A stretch of DNA of 64,000 nucleotides. Origin: Isoetes taiwanensis. Lineage: Eukaryota > Streptophyta > Lycopodiopsida > Isoetales > Isoetaceae. Below the pieces are notes generated by a model that did no database searches, was not told the DNA's origin, and worked only from the letters and a program-made list of their open reading frames with translations. Positions 33,989 to 46,600 of the stretch are shown in pieces. The stretch is from assembly GCA_021234155.1 (NCBI GenBank), contig JAJEKV010000066.1:4616537-4680536 (forward strand). The letters are read 5' to 3'. Made by a program: the position numbers and the translations under genes. Within the stretch, counting starts at the first letter, position 1. Each line of letters opens with the position of its first letter.

Positions 33989-34000
33989 TGGTATCAGAGC
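33989..34000 (+). other. Element D primer binding site
   Basis: Exact TGGTATCAGAGC two bases downstream of LTR copy 1. Confidence 0.9.
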
Positions 34001-36810
34001 AATGTTGGATCTTTGGGAGTTGGCTTGTTTGGTTGTGGCATTGTGATGCTAATGATCTTTCTTTCAGAGACATCAAGAGATGGTATCCTTAGAGGGATAA
34101 GCAATATCTAGAGGTGGTTGAAGATGCCAAGGCAAGCAAATTTTGACGATGTTGAAGGTAAGGTCTTTCTTGTGGCATGTTCGGTAAGATGATAGCAATT
34201 GTAAGATGGTCTTTGGTAAGATTGGAATATGATGGGTGGTAGAGTAAGTTGCTACATGAGCTGAAGTTTTGAGTTGAGTTGAGCTATGCTTGATCGAGAT
34301 TTGAATCAAGAAATGCTTGATAAATCTATCCGCGACCCATGAGGACATGGGTTAATTTTTAGAAGGGAGGCGTAGCGGTCCTGGCCACCTAATGGGTCAA
34401 TATACCTATTTATATATGTATATACATATTAATGGCATATATGCAGCATGATATTAGGGTTTTATCTCTTTGGAGAAAAGTTGTTCAGAGCATGAAGGTA
34501 GGGGAGCAATTCTGGGCAGTTTGGGCCCGAAATTTGAAGCATCATATCTCGGCAACCCGAGGATCCTTTTTCGGAGGTGATTTTTCTTTTTGTTGGAAAG
34601 GTTTTTAAGTAAGCTTTCCGGAATGGGTCTGATCAAGCCAAAACTCATCCGTATGCAAAAAGTTATGACAGAAATAGTGATGCTGAGTCAGAATTGACTG
34701 CACTATACCTATTCTTCTGAGTTTGCTTCTTGGAGCTAGAAGGCGATCTTTGGGGCGCAATCAATTACAAAGGGGTCCAGAGGTCTATGTGGAAAGAAAT
34801 TATCAGGTGGGGTTTTGCTTTTGATCAATTGAGGTGTGCTATGAGCTGCCATGATTAGTGCGCACATGATTTTTGCATGCAAATATGATAGATTATGAAT
34901 TTGTTGGAGACTCATAAGGCTAGAAGAAAATCAATGATTGGAAACATCCCTGTAAAGGCTGATTTTAAGTCAAGAATGGCTGAATATTACATGAAGAGCA
35001 CCGATTCAACATGGAAACTTTAAAAAAAGCGAGTAGATTGGATCTTGTCGTGCAAGAGCTCTCCAGCGCCATTTTGTGTTCATGTTATGTTTTGTCATTT
35101 TGGTTTTGTGCTTTATTTTGTTGGTCTTGTATTTGCTGCCTTTCTCAATTTATTTGCATGTCCTAGTATGAAGCTAAGTCCTCATAGATGGAATTGGGTT
35201 GCATTCGAGCTTAGCGGTGAGAGGAGATCGGAGCATGAAAGAGTGGCGGAATAATCATAATAGTAAGAATATGCATTGTTTGATAATTGTCTAACTATGG
35301 TAAAATTCTAAGGTTTGGGATAAAGTATCTTTCTTAGCTCATGGAGATGGGGCTAATGCTGAAAAAGTAGTCTCTTACGGATGTAGGCGTCAAGCGACCC
35401 CTCGGCATCAAGGATTTCGGCATCAAGTTAGCATGTGGATCTTGAAATAGGAATAGCGGTCATCGACATCAAGGATTATTGAGATTGAGGCGGGTCCACA
35501 TTGGTACAAGGAAACCATGTGAAGCTTGGGGGTTTTGAATGTGACTATAGCATGAAATCTGGCTAGTGCGAGTCGCGTGGCTTGTAAGTTTTCAAGTTGT
35601 TGCATTGTATTTTATCAAGAGCATCATAGCTAATGGATTCAAAGTATAAGCGTTACGGAGACGTTGTATTCCTCATGGGAAGATGGTTTTGGTAAGTTTT
35701 GCATTATAGAAGATGTTAGTATCTTTCCTTGATCGATGCGTATATAGGTATTGAAGCTACATCAATGGCGGTCGGGCTCGTAACTTCCTCCACATGTTTG
35801 TATTGTGATCATGATCTTCACCAATGAGTTAGCTACTTCCCGGCATGGTTGGGTTGTATGGGCAACCTCGACAAAGGGCTAAGAGTATGATCTAGGCACA
35901 TGTTTAATAAATATTGTAATGAACTTCACATGTCATGGTCTTTGCATTGCTCTCTTGTTGTCTTGGTATTTGATTATGTCTATTGGAACCTCGGAATTCG
36001 GGCTTCTAGGTTAGGTGGCCTAGGTTGCTCCGGCATGCTCATGTTCATCTGTGATTCTATGTGGTTCTTGTGCTCTGTGACACCGAGGCGTTAGTTCTCT
36101 GGCGAGGGGATTGCTCACGTCGAGTCAACTCTTGTGAAACCCCATGGTAAGAGGTCCTCGGTGCGGGCGTGGGGAGAGGGGTATGCACATCGAGGTTTAC
36201 CCCACCACACTCTGAGGGCTTGGAATGTAATTTTGTTTGGGCAACATCTTTGCTAACGGGGGGCTGTATGTAAATTGGGTGAGCTACCCATTGTCGGGAG
36301 TTTGTTTATGATGGTTTGGTACTCTGGTTATGTTCTTTGCTCTTGATGTTCATGATGTTTTCTTTATTGTCATAGTCTAGCGTTGCACCATAGGTTCTTA
36401 TGTCTTTGAATTGTTATGTTTGCTATCAAGATTCGAGTATTTCCATGCATGCGGCAGCCGGGGATCCCCACTTAGTCACGAGGACTAACCCGGTGAGTGC
36501 ATAATGCGAGTGAAAGAGCAAAGCGATGGCACGGTATTTGTTGTGGCTCATGGATGAAGCTTCTAGGATTGAGTTGCTAACATGGATCTTTGTAACCATT
36601 GAGAATATGGATTCTTTGGATGTTAATGTTATCGATTATATTGAGATATCAAGTATTTGCTCATTGAGTTTTGAGTGTGCAATTTAGGCGTGCAAGAGGA
36701 AGATTCAATTCTTCACCATATTCAATTGTTTGTCATACCAACCTAGAATTAGCGTAGTATTGACAAGATCGAGTTGCCTAGAGGGTCAACTTCGGCGGGC
36801 TCAAATCTGC
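34001..36810 (+). other. Element D internal region without retrotransposon genes
   Basis: About 2.8 kb with only short frames and none of the gag, protease, RT or integrase motifs. A purine-rich AGAAGGGAGG at about 34365 followed by an AT-rich TATATATGTATATAC resembles a polypurine tract and LTR promoter, so another small insertion may be buried here, but I find no paired repeat. Confidence 0.5.
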
Positions 36811-36968
36811 TATGCTTGGGCCCATGGTAGACCCTTTCGAGTGTTGAACCTTGAATGTGCACGTAGAGGCGTTCGAACTGCCGGCATAAATGGGTAAAGC
36901 GACTACTCATAAAAGTCTAGGCGGTTTTGCCCGGTTGGTTAAGGGGCATGTCGGTTAGGAGCGTTACG
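36811..36968 (+). repeat. Element D LTR copy 2 (internal)
   Basis: Same start (TATGCTTGGGCCCATGG) and end (GCGTTACG) as copy 1, followed by a changed PBS, TGGTATCGAGGC, at 36971. Confidence 0.85.
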
Positions 36969-37129
36969 GTTGGTATCGAGGCGGGTCTTGAGTTCGAGTC
37001 TCCATGGGTGCCTATATGCATGGGTAATTTGCAAAGACTTGGTAATCATTGTGATATGGTATGACATAAACATGGTATAGCCTTGGTAGCCTTGGATGCT
37101 CGAGGACGAGCATAGTTCTAGTGGGAGAA

Positions 37130-37286
37130 TAACCTTGGGCCCATGGTAGACCGCTCAGTGTTGAACCTTGAATGTGCACTGTAAGGCGTTCGAGACACCG
37201 GCATAAATGGGTAGAAGCGACTACTCATAAAAAGTCTAGACGGATTTGCCCAGTTGGTTAAGGGCATGTCAGTTAGGAACGTTACA
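37130..37286 (+). repeat. Element D LTR copy 3 (right end)
   Basis: Starts TAACCTTGGGCCCATGG and ends AACGTTACA. It is preceded by GTGGGAGAA (37121-37129) and followed by the AAACT duplication. Confidence 0.85.
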
Positions 37287-37291
37287 AAACT

Positions 37292-38949
37292 CGAAGCACA
37301 ACTTCCACCACGATCCGAACTCGAAGCACAACTGGCTTCTTCAAAAAAAATTGGGCATTTTTAGTAGTGCACAAACCTCTCGATCTAGAAGCGCCATTCG
37401 GGAGAGTCAAAGTACAAGACCAATCTTAAAAGTGATTAGATGATAAAGGGAGATATCCGCAAATTATGAATAAATTTAGTATGTTATAGACTATGCTAAT
37501 TATAAAGTACGTAAATTGACCATTTAAGTGCTATATAGCTCCCATAATGTTAGTTCATCCAAAATTAGGGCTAGCAATTGTACATTGTGGCTTATGGTAG
37601 GTTATGCTATTTATGGTATTTTTGGGATTTTTTAAGTATGGGTTTGCTAATATGAGTTGCCCTACTTCAATGTTGACATAAATCAATGCATAGGCCCAAC
37701 GCATGCCTTTGCTAGCTCTATGTTGTGCATAAGTCAATGCATGGGTTTGCTAGCTATATGTTGTTGTGCATAAGTCCCATGCATGGGTTTTGCTATGCAT
37801 GGGTTTGCTAGTCCAATGCATAAGTTTTTCTACCCAGGGTTTGTTAGCTATATGTGGTGCATATTTTTTGCTAGCTATATGTTTTGCATAAGTTTTTGCT
37901 AGCTATATATTGCAAGCTATATGTCGTGCATAAGTTCTCTACCCCATGAGTGTTATATGCCCATGAGGTGTTATATAGTTTTTCTACCTCATGACTACCC
38001 CATGAGTGCTATATGTTGTGGATAAGTTTTCTACCGCAATAATGCATAAGGTTCTCTACCCCATGAGTGTTATATGCCCATGAGTGTTATATGTTGTGCA
38101 TAAGTTTTCTACCTCATGACTACCCCATGAATGCTATATGTTGTGGATAAGTTTTTCTACTCCATGAGTCAAGTCACTGAACTAAGTTGTCTATAGGTCT
38201 GGGTGACTCGTCCCCATCAAAGAGCTGAGCCAAAGTCTCAATTATGCATAAAAGGAAGCGCCATGAGTGCACTTTCGAGTAGTGTAACACCAAACTTTCA
38301 AAATAGCTTAAAATAAATTACCTACCTAGTTCTAGCCAATGTTTTACCTAGTCTACTAATTTCTACTATCCCAATCCAAGTTCCCAAGCCATTTCAACCT
38401 CATCTTAAAAGAGCAGGAATCAAACCTCCCACCCCACAGGAATGAACCCCCTAACCCCTCCCCAGGTGCCAACCACTAGGGGCCAGAGCATCATTTGTGC
38501 TTGATTTATAATCTTTATTCATACTTAGGTTTAAAAGTGTTAGAATATATTTATGACCAAGACCCTTAGGATTGAGACCGAAACCATAATTTTCCTTAAA
38601 TCAGATATAAATCCCATTTTGTGTCCTTCTCACTTACCTTGTCAAGCATGTCATTGTCTACACAGTAGCCTTATTTTCGAGACTTTTTCTTAGCAATCCA
38701 ACTAGTTGCCACGGGATTAGCAATTGTTGCTACGACGTGACAACACATGTTATAGATGCAACATTATCAAGTGTCTTCAGCCATACCTTTTATTTCATAG
38801 ATAATTATCTAGAAACCATTCTATCAATGCATTCTAGCCCAGTACACCGAGTCTACGAGAGACGTGGAGTCTTGTTACCAACCCATCTAAGCAGGTAGAA
38901 TACTTGCATATAGCAACTCTAGAGTCAGTAGACATAGACATTTCTTATA
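37292..38949 (+). other. Element H spacer upstream of gag, with minisatellite
   Basis: Non-coding stretch in the position of element A's inverted-repeat spacer. Instead of clear hairpins it has a degenerate AT-rich tandem array (about 37625-38170). The rest (38170-38949) is unremarkable except for C-rich words near 38400-38480. Confidence 0.5.
37625..38170. repeat. Degenerate minisatellite
   Basis: The first half repeats GCTAGCTATATG and GCATAAGT words. The second half has two ~115-125-bp units (37931-38044 and 38045-38168), each carrying TTCTCTACCCCATGAGTG, then CTACCTCATGACTACCCCATGA, then GCTATATGTTGTGGATAAGT. Confidence 0.8.
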
Positions 38950-39839
38950 TGTTATGAACGTGTGGCCAGTCACATAGACCATGCGGACCTTCGTTGTAGA
39001 CCATTGACCCTTTCAATACAAGAGTTGCTCGACCACATCAAGGAATTGAAAAAAAGGACGCGTTATGAAGGAAACTTCATCGGGTCAACAATCCTTTCTG
39101 TAAGCGGGAGGCCAAACTCAAATAATGAGCGGAAGATTGCAAAAAAGGACAACTAAGACATCAAGGACAAACATATGAGCGCCAACAAGGACGGCTAAAC
39201 AACCGATGAGCACCAAGGCACTTACACAGTTGATCATAGTATGGGAGGAACATCTTCTAGCCAAGAATATTCTCCAAGTGCCATAGTGCCCGAGAAAGGG
39301 CTCCACAATGACGGGCTATTGTCATAGCTCCACGACCAATAAATAAATGATTTCATCGATTATCTACATCGGGGAGTTTCTAAGAGGACAGGCACATCTC
39401 CTATGGAGGACAACCATCTTAAGACATCTGAGGCTCATGGCGATATAAGATCTAGGCGCAAAGCAGAAGCTTTGGCTAAGGATGAATTGCCGCGCCATTG
39501 AATAAAGTCTGATCGGTTGCAACCAAGTTCGTCATCGTCAGTTCCGATTCTCCGTGGTAGCTACATCAACCTTGATATCACCATTTCCTTGCAGAAAGAT
39601 CACGATGACCTCCTAGCCTTAGAGATTAGAGGTCCATCAACAATAAAGCGAGGCACAATAGTAATAATTGATTCTTGCAAGGTTAGAGATCTTGCACATG
39701 AATCTGAATAAGCTTATCTCCTAAAAAGGAGGAGAGGTTGAACAATTTGAAGTGGTGAAACACACAACATTGTCATCACTCTTATATCGGCAACATGAGG
39801 CGCCAAACTCAAGAGCAAACATGAAGGAGATCGATAGAG
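38950..39839 (+). pseudogene. Element H gag, first segment
   Basis: Collinear with element A's gag start on its minus strand: shared words include ggaggaacatct(t/c)ctag, atattctccaagtgccata and cgatt/cgact. It starts around CAAGAGTTGCTCGACCACATCAAGGAATTG. The segment stops at the LINE's poly-T and resumes at 47508. Frames are interrupted. Confidence 0.65.
39827..39839. repeat. LINE target-site duplication, left copy
   Basis: GAGATCGATAGAG lies directly before the LINE tail; the identical 13 bp are at 47508-47520, after its other end. Confidence 0.9.
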
Positions 39840-39856
39840 TTTTTTTTTTTTTTTTT
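39840..39856 (-). repeat. LINE poly-A tail
   Basis: 17 T's on the plus strand at the boundary with the target duplication; the 3' end of the LINE RNA. Confidence 0.9.
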
Positions 39857-40699
39857 GATAGCAAGAGTCAATTTTACCATTAATTATAAAATCTGGTACA
39901 TAGCATGTTTGTGCTTTATAAGGAAGCACATGAAAAGTAATGAGAACATATGAGAGCATCATATTATTCATATGAGCTCTAGAATAACAAGCCTAACAAA
40001 GTCTCACGGGGAAAGTAGCAAATGCTAATAAAGTCAGTAAAAAATGATCCATGGTGTGAGACGGGTCCAAAAGTCTGAATTAGGTTAGCCGAGGGAGGTA
40101 ACTCTCGGTTTGAGTGCAAAAACGCAAAAAGGCAATCCTTCGAAACATAGCATAGATCAAGATTAGACAAGAGCAAGAGTGTGGTTGGTAGATGACTATG
40201 GAAGAGGATTCCATGATGGGTGAAGAAGAAATCATTAAGTAGGCATTGAAGAAGTCAGTGGATCCAAAAAGTATTGGTTCGGGCCCCAATTATTGGTAAA
40301 AGAGCTGAATTTGTCTTTGTCCACTGATTTAATATCAGCAAGGAGCCATCTGGGATCAGCTAGAAGTTTGTGATTGTAGTACATAGTTACGTATCTTGTC
40401 ATTTGCCTTTGTGAGAATAAAATGATGATTGGCCAAAGAAAGCCCAAAGGTGAATACGAACCATTTCCTGAGGGAAAATAGTTGCCCAATGATCTTCACT
40501 TTCTTTCGGATATCTCATCGTCCCCTCTTCATAAGAAAAGACTCCATAGATGTTGCTAGATCATTTTTCATGTTTGGATCCTTGAATCTTTGGTGAAAGG
40601 CGGTATCATCGAATTTCCTTACTCCCTCCCAGAAAATCAAGATATTCTAGGTTCATCGAGAAAGCAAAATATTAGAATCCACAACATTTAAATTGGAAG

Positions 40700-43600
40700 C
40701 AAATAAATTGTAAAATCCTGTAAGCTCCATAAAGCTCCATTTCTGTCATGATTAGTTCCAAATTTATTTTTATGGCAATAGTTTCAAATAGTTTCAAATT
40801 CATCAAATTGGAAGTTCTAGCCTTCGGATATTCCAAAGGGCAATGAAAATAACTGTATTATTAAAAGTGTCATCATTTTGGATCAGGGAAAGCAAATTTC
40901 CATTATAATGAATCCCAAATTTTCCAGCAATCCAATTCCAAAAACTATTCAATTTAGTGCAGCTGAAAATGTGAGACATATCTTCAATATCATTGCATCC
41001 CAAAGAGGCAATCGGCATAGTATTAGGATACCTTTTAGAAAGGGATTATAAATTACTCAAAGGCTGCCATTTGCAATAAGCCATATCTGATGGGAAATTT
41101 TTGGGAGGCGGTAAGAGTCGAGACATTCTTGAAGAGATCTTTTAGGCTGAGTATGATTAATACCCCACTTGCTCATAGCCTTGATATCTATAGGATCATG
41201 GGAAAGGGACTTATAGACATCTCTCACTTTGTAATCAAACTTGCCATTCAGGGACCAATCACCTTTTCCTGAGTTAGGAGAAAGATTTGTCAAAAAAGGC
41301 TTGATTAGAAGATAAACTCTGTCGGATGAGGTACCTTTGATAATATTTTAAAAGCAGTCCATCGAAATTAGTCTACATCAATAAAAGATCCCTTATGTAG
41401 TCTGAGACCCGACATCATGCCATTTCTTGCAAATCCTAGGGTGTTTGATTGCGAACATTGGAATTATGATTAACTAAGATAGGATTCAGGAAAATAGGCA
41501 TATCGAGTGCAAATGATCGATGATGAGGTGGAATTGAAAGTTGGGAGAAATGGAATTCCAAGCCTTAATCGATTATTCATCAAAGGAGAGATATTGGGGG
41601 CGTTTTTCAAATGAGTAAAGGTGAGTTTAGTAACGGATGATGAGCGGATGGATGACCGGAAAAGGATGACTAAGATTGATCGATTATCGATGAACTTATG
41701 GCGAGGAGATTGGCTCCCATAGATGGCTCTCAAACAAATTTACACCAAAAGAGATGGGGCTTGAAGAAAAAGGTCCTTGCGACCAAGACCACTGCTATTT
41801 TACTCTTGCAAATAGAATTCCGGTTGACTAAGTGACTTCCTTTCCAAATAAAGTTTTGATTATTTTTGGAGCTCGAGATAGATACACTTAGGAGCAATAA
41901 AAGCGATAGAAAAAGTAGACATGAGAGCTAGCAAAACGCGAGTTTGCAATGATAGTTCTACCAGCTAAGGTGAGATAATTTCTGTAGTTATTCAGCTTTT
42001 TTTTAATTCTTTGAAGAATAGGATCCCAAAGCCCTTTCAAGTTCTGATTTATGGATAGAGGCATTCCTAAAAGCTTAGTAGCTTGACCCTCAGGGAGAAC
42101 ATTAATATGAAGAACCTGTTGAAGAGGAAGATCACCAATAATTAAGCTCTTATTGACATTGAGATAAATACGAGGCGGTGAAATTGATGTATGACTTTAA
42201 GGAAACAGTCAATATTTGCCAAATCAGCTTCGAGGAAGGAGAAGGTGTCATCAGCATACTGAAGCATAGTTAGATACTCATCTGAGTTTGGAAGTTTAAG
42301 TCCTTTAATTAGGCCATTTTCCTGATAATAGGAGATGACTTTTGTGAGCAAATCAGCTGCAACTAGAAATAGATAAGGAGCAAGAGGACATCCTTGTCTA
42401 ACTCCACGGGATAGAGAAAAAGCAGAGGGCACACCATTTATAAGCACGGTGACTTGGATCTAAGATTAAGCCCAAGGATGAGATTAATGAGCTTGGGATG
42501 AAAACCAAGCTTGACCATGGCAAACTCTAGAAAATCCCATCGGCCAGAGTCAAAGGCTCTCTTGAAATCGGTTTTAATAAAATGCAATTACGATTTGAAA
42601 TTTTGTTCAATGTAAACCCTCCATTCTTTGCCACATAATTATCAAGAATGTATCTCTTGGGTAGAAAAATTGACTGATTGGGAATGATATTCCTTTGAAG
42701 ATAGCTATTGATTAAGGAGGCAATAATCTTGGCACAAAGCTTATAGGAAGTATTAGTAGAGAGATAGGTCTCAATCTTGAAACTTATTTGGATGATCAAC
42801 TTTTGGGATCAAAGCTATGAAACCACTAGCAATAGAAGTCGAAGGCGAGTCATTGTTCGAAGTCATGAATCATGGAAGTAACATCATCTTTAAGGATATC
42901 GAACTTAACATAAAAATTTGTAGCAACCCATCGGGGCCATGAGATTTTCCTTTCTTGAAAAGAAGAAAAGGGTGGTTAGGATCTCAATCGAGAAGGAGGT
43001 TCACATATAGTAGCATTCATCACTTTAGGAGCAGCAGAGGCAGGATATCATTGACCAGATTCTTAAATTCAGTTGCCTTGGCCATGTCATTAGAAGGAAT
43101 AGGCTTGTTCATGAAAATATCCGTATATTTATCTCTGCGAAGAAAGAAGAGATGTCAGAGTGAGAAGAATATTTATTTCCATTATCATCCTCAACCACTG
43201 TTATAGAGTTTCTGAGCACCCTACTTTTAGCTACCCTGAAGAAAAACTTTGAGCTGCGAGAATCCATTTGGTTAGAGTATTTGATTTTACATCGATGGTA
43301 GATCCTTTAGCCTCCATCTCCTCAATGTTTCTAATCTTCCTTTCGAGCTTCCTCTCCAATTTGCGGAGTTTAAATTAGTTGGATCTTCTTTGAAGTAAAG
43401 ATCGATTTCCTTCATGAGCATGAGGAAGTTGATTCTTTTCCTCTTCACCTTGAATATGCCTATCTTTAGACCATTTCTTGATCCAAGATTTAATAGCTTT
43501 GATTTTAGAGTAGAATTGATTCCCACGATGCATACCTATATTTGTAATGAAGAGATCCTCATAAAAGCTGACGGGAAGCGAAGTTCTCATTATCCGGGGA

Positions 43601-44446
43601 GAGATGTATTGAATTTAAAAGGGTACTCCCTTGCCTTTGAATTACGGTGACATGAAGTATGCAAAAGCTGGGGTTGATGATCGAAATAGAAGTTCCTTCA
43701 TCACTAGAAACATATTTGTTATCGAGAAGGAAGTGGAAGGATTGGAAACATAGAATCTGTCCAAAGTCGGTAGACTCTAGCTTTATCTTTTGCTTATTTG
43801 ACCAAGTGTAATTGGCGGTCGAAGAGGGATATAGATCAGGCCATTATCGAAGAAGGGAGTCCGGGCTTGTCTCTCGAGATCTAGTCATATTGATTTTGTT
43901 TTCCTAATTTCAGGTCGGTAGGAGTGTTATTGAAGTCCCGGCAATAATCAGTTATCTAAATTTTGAGAGGCTAGCCAAGAATTGATCTCTTTCCAAGCAG
44001 GTTCTCTATCATTTGGATTAGTTGGAGCATAAATGTTAACAATACCAAAGGCAATTGGAAGCTTGAGAAGAGTAGCTGACTTGCCATGTTCTTGAGGGGC
44101 CATTATAACAAGAAATATGATTGAGGTCAGCCCTCCAAATGATAGCAAGGCCACCACTGCTATGACGGACTCAATCCAAATAGAGGAGGAATTGGGATAT
44201 ATCCAATCACCCAAGTTACTAGCTTCAAAGGAAGGAAGCTTGATCTCTGAAGAAGAATAATATCGGCATTATATAACCTGATTTGAGCAATGGCCTTCTT
44301 CTTTTAAGAGGGCCTTTAATTCCTCTAAGATTCCAAGATAAAATCTTCATATCTAGAGAGATTAAGCCAAGAAGGGAGAAATCAATATCTAGAAGATTTT
44401 GGATTTCTTTTTGCTCCTTTGTATTTTGGCGAGGAGTTTTATTCAA
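40700..44446 (-). pseudogene. LINE ORF2: endonuclease and reverse transcriptase
   Basis: The start MKILSWNLRGIKGP (about 44345-44300) is the first strand of the APE-type endonuclease with its catalytic Asn. GIVNIYAPTNPNDREPAWKE follows at about 44055-43995. The reverse transcriptase shows SLSRGVRQGCPLAPYLF (about 42415-42365) and the catalytic LQYADDTFSF (about 42265-42235), the YADD box of L1-type enzymes. Near 41000, C-x-D-I-E-D-M-S-H-I-F-S-C matches the zinc-binding domain after RT. ORF2 nicks DNA and primes reverse transcription at the nick. Several frameshifts and stops make it inactive as written. Confidence 0.88.
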
Positions 44447-45299
44447 CCACGATATGAGCTTTCCCTTGTTATTCCCAACCTTTTACTAGACTTATTAGTT
44501 GGATGATCCTGTCAAACTTAGATGATTTTGTAGAATTTTTCAAGAAGATACTCTTCCTTTCCCCAATTCTCTTTGTCAATTATTTGTTCCTCACTATCCT
44601 TTGTGATCACTCTTTGTCGGAATAACCACCGGGATAAAAATGAAACATAGAATTAATATCAAGGTTATTTAATGGGCGAGAATGATTAACTTGCTTTTGG
44701 AATTTTCATGTGGCTCGGTTGTTCTTCTGCTGACATCTTTATCTTGTGGAGTCTGGGGACATAGTCACAAGTATCCAATTTATTGGTCTCATTTTCTGTG
44801 AGAGATCTTTATCCCACGAGCCAAGAACCATTTGCGGGGAAGCTAGGCTGATCGACAACTTTCTTGGATATTTTGGAGGACTTAGGGGCACACTTATGAT
44901 GGGATAGTCCAAATCAATGAGTGATGGCGAGATGGCGAGGGACGGGGAGGAGTGGGTAAAGGCTGGTTGTGAGTGAGAGAGACTCGGATGTTTGTCGTCT
45001 TGAGGGAAAAGCAATAGAGGACAGCACACTTTGCTCTTATGCAAATCGGGGATCTAAATTAATATCAGGGTCGGATAATACACGAAAAGTGTTTTGCCGG
45101 TCTTTAGGCGCTTATCTTGTAGTTGAGCCATACTCCCTTGTTGCAGATTGTTTCCATCATAATTGACTTCATTGGTAGGGAAAAGCAGTCTGGTCATATC
45201 AAAATCGATTGACCATGAAGGCACATTGGAAGTTATATTTTCTTTGAAGTAGGCTTCTTAAGTAGTAGAAGATCTGTGAATTCTTTTGATTAGAATTCA

Positions 45300-46600
45300 T
45301 ATTACCTTAGCTTTACCACGAGATTTTATAGTTAATGATCCGGCCTTGCTTACATTTTTATTGGGAAGTCCATAAGGCTATAAGGCAATGACCCTTTTCT
45401 TGATTTACGGCATCTTTGATGATATTGGTCAAAGTCAAGCATAAGTCATGGGAAGCATGATTAACTTTTACGGAACAATACCTTTAACCAAAAGTTTTGG
45501 CTCCCCAATTGTTATACCATTGCTCTTCTTATTTTTGAAAGAGTTGTCTTCAAAGAGTTTTTCCTTGGCTTTTATGCTCCCTTCTTGCTACGTTTACGAA
45601 TTCTTTTGTAGCTTTGCCATTAACTTTGGTCCATTTGAAATTATCATTCTCACGGTAATTTTGAAATGTGTCGGATCCTTGTACTTGTTTGCTTGGGTCA
45701 CGACCTCCTTTGTCGAGTGTTCCCTAATATTATCCCACAGATTTGGTGAGGAAAGAGCCTGCCATTTTCTCTCCTTCAATCACATTATTTCTCTTTGTCT
45801 TGGAAGATCTTGTGGCGATTTGCGGTCAGTGCGAAATCTGTGGAAGCATTTTTTTGGCATTGGGAGAACAATCAGGACCATCTAAGAGCTAAAGAAGATT
45901 CTACTCAAAGGCATCTTTGAAAGGAATGGAAATAGAATTTCTTTGGAAAGGTCTAGCTGCACAAAGGCGTGGAGGTCTAGATGGAGAATATTGATTAGAA
46001 ATATAGGTGCCAATAGTGTTAAAAGAGGAGTTTGAAACATTCTTCATCCCAGTAGATGGGATTAAGTCCAAAAAGAGAGGTTGAGGCAATAGAGATTGTT
46101 CATTTGATCAATATCAAGTTTTGGATGCCATTTGAGGAAAGACGGTGAGTGGTTTCAAAAGTCAAAGGGACCATAGTTGAGAAGGAAATTAGGCTGATCT
46201 AGCATTCCCATATTCAAGCATAATGTAAGGGGAAGTTAAGCCCGATAAGCGGCTTGAATTATGATTCCTTTATTTAGGTTAAGGAGAAAAGCCCATAATT
46301 TGTCGAGCTTAATCCCACATTTTGGACCTTGACTATGACAAGCTGAATTGGATAAAGCATCAACTCTAGAATGAACAATAGGAAGATTAAAGAGAAATAC
46401 CCTTTGTAAAGTCTCATTTTGCTTTGTTGAAGGTAAAGGTGGTCTAGTTCTCTTTTAATGTCGTCCGATTCTCCATCGATCGCTGACTCTGGTGAATTCT
46501 CGTGACTCCATAAGGGCGTGGGATACGATATTTGGATCAATAGGGTGAAGAGTGCCCTGCTTGGTCGGGATCGCGGAAAGATTATCCTAGAGGACTTCAT
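45300..46600 (-). pseudogene. LINE ORF1 with DUF4283-like domain
   Basis: The minus strand at about 46190-46110 reads NFLLNYGPFDF (stop) NHSPSFLKWHPKLDIDQMN, close to the plant LINE ORF1 core (…GPWxFDNxLLxLxKW…D). Flanking frames at 46600-46274 and 46089-45901 are probably the rest, scrambled by indels. DUF4283 proteins bind nucleic acid in plant L1 ORF1. The start codon is uncertain. Confidence 0.55.

Larger units (their letters stand above)
33835..37286 (+). mobile_element. Element D: non-autonomous LTR element with three LTRs
   Basis: A 3452-bp insertion flanked by AAACT (33830-33834 and 37287-37291). It contains three copies of a 150-160-bp LTR (33835-33986, 36811-36968, 37130-37286), two of them followed by an initiator-Met type PBS (33989-34000 exact; 36971-36982 altered). 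Between copies 1 and 2 lie 2.8 kb without gag or pol; between copies 2 and 3 only about 160 bp. The last part ends with GTGGGAGAA, a polypurine-like tract, before copy 3. The shape combines a LARD-like unit and a TRIM-like unit, consistent with unequal recombination. Confidence 0.8.

Noticed and set aside
34365-36480. A separate LTR element nested inside D, starting after the purine-rich tract at about 34365
   Set aside because: A tract followed by an AT-rich, promoter-like stretch is suggestive, but no second copy of the supposed LTR and no target duplication could be found.
37931-38168. Repeated units as a CRISPR-like array
   Set aside because: Units are long, diverged, directly adjacent and without spacers, and the setting is a plant retrotransposon; this is a minisatellite.
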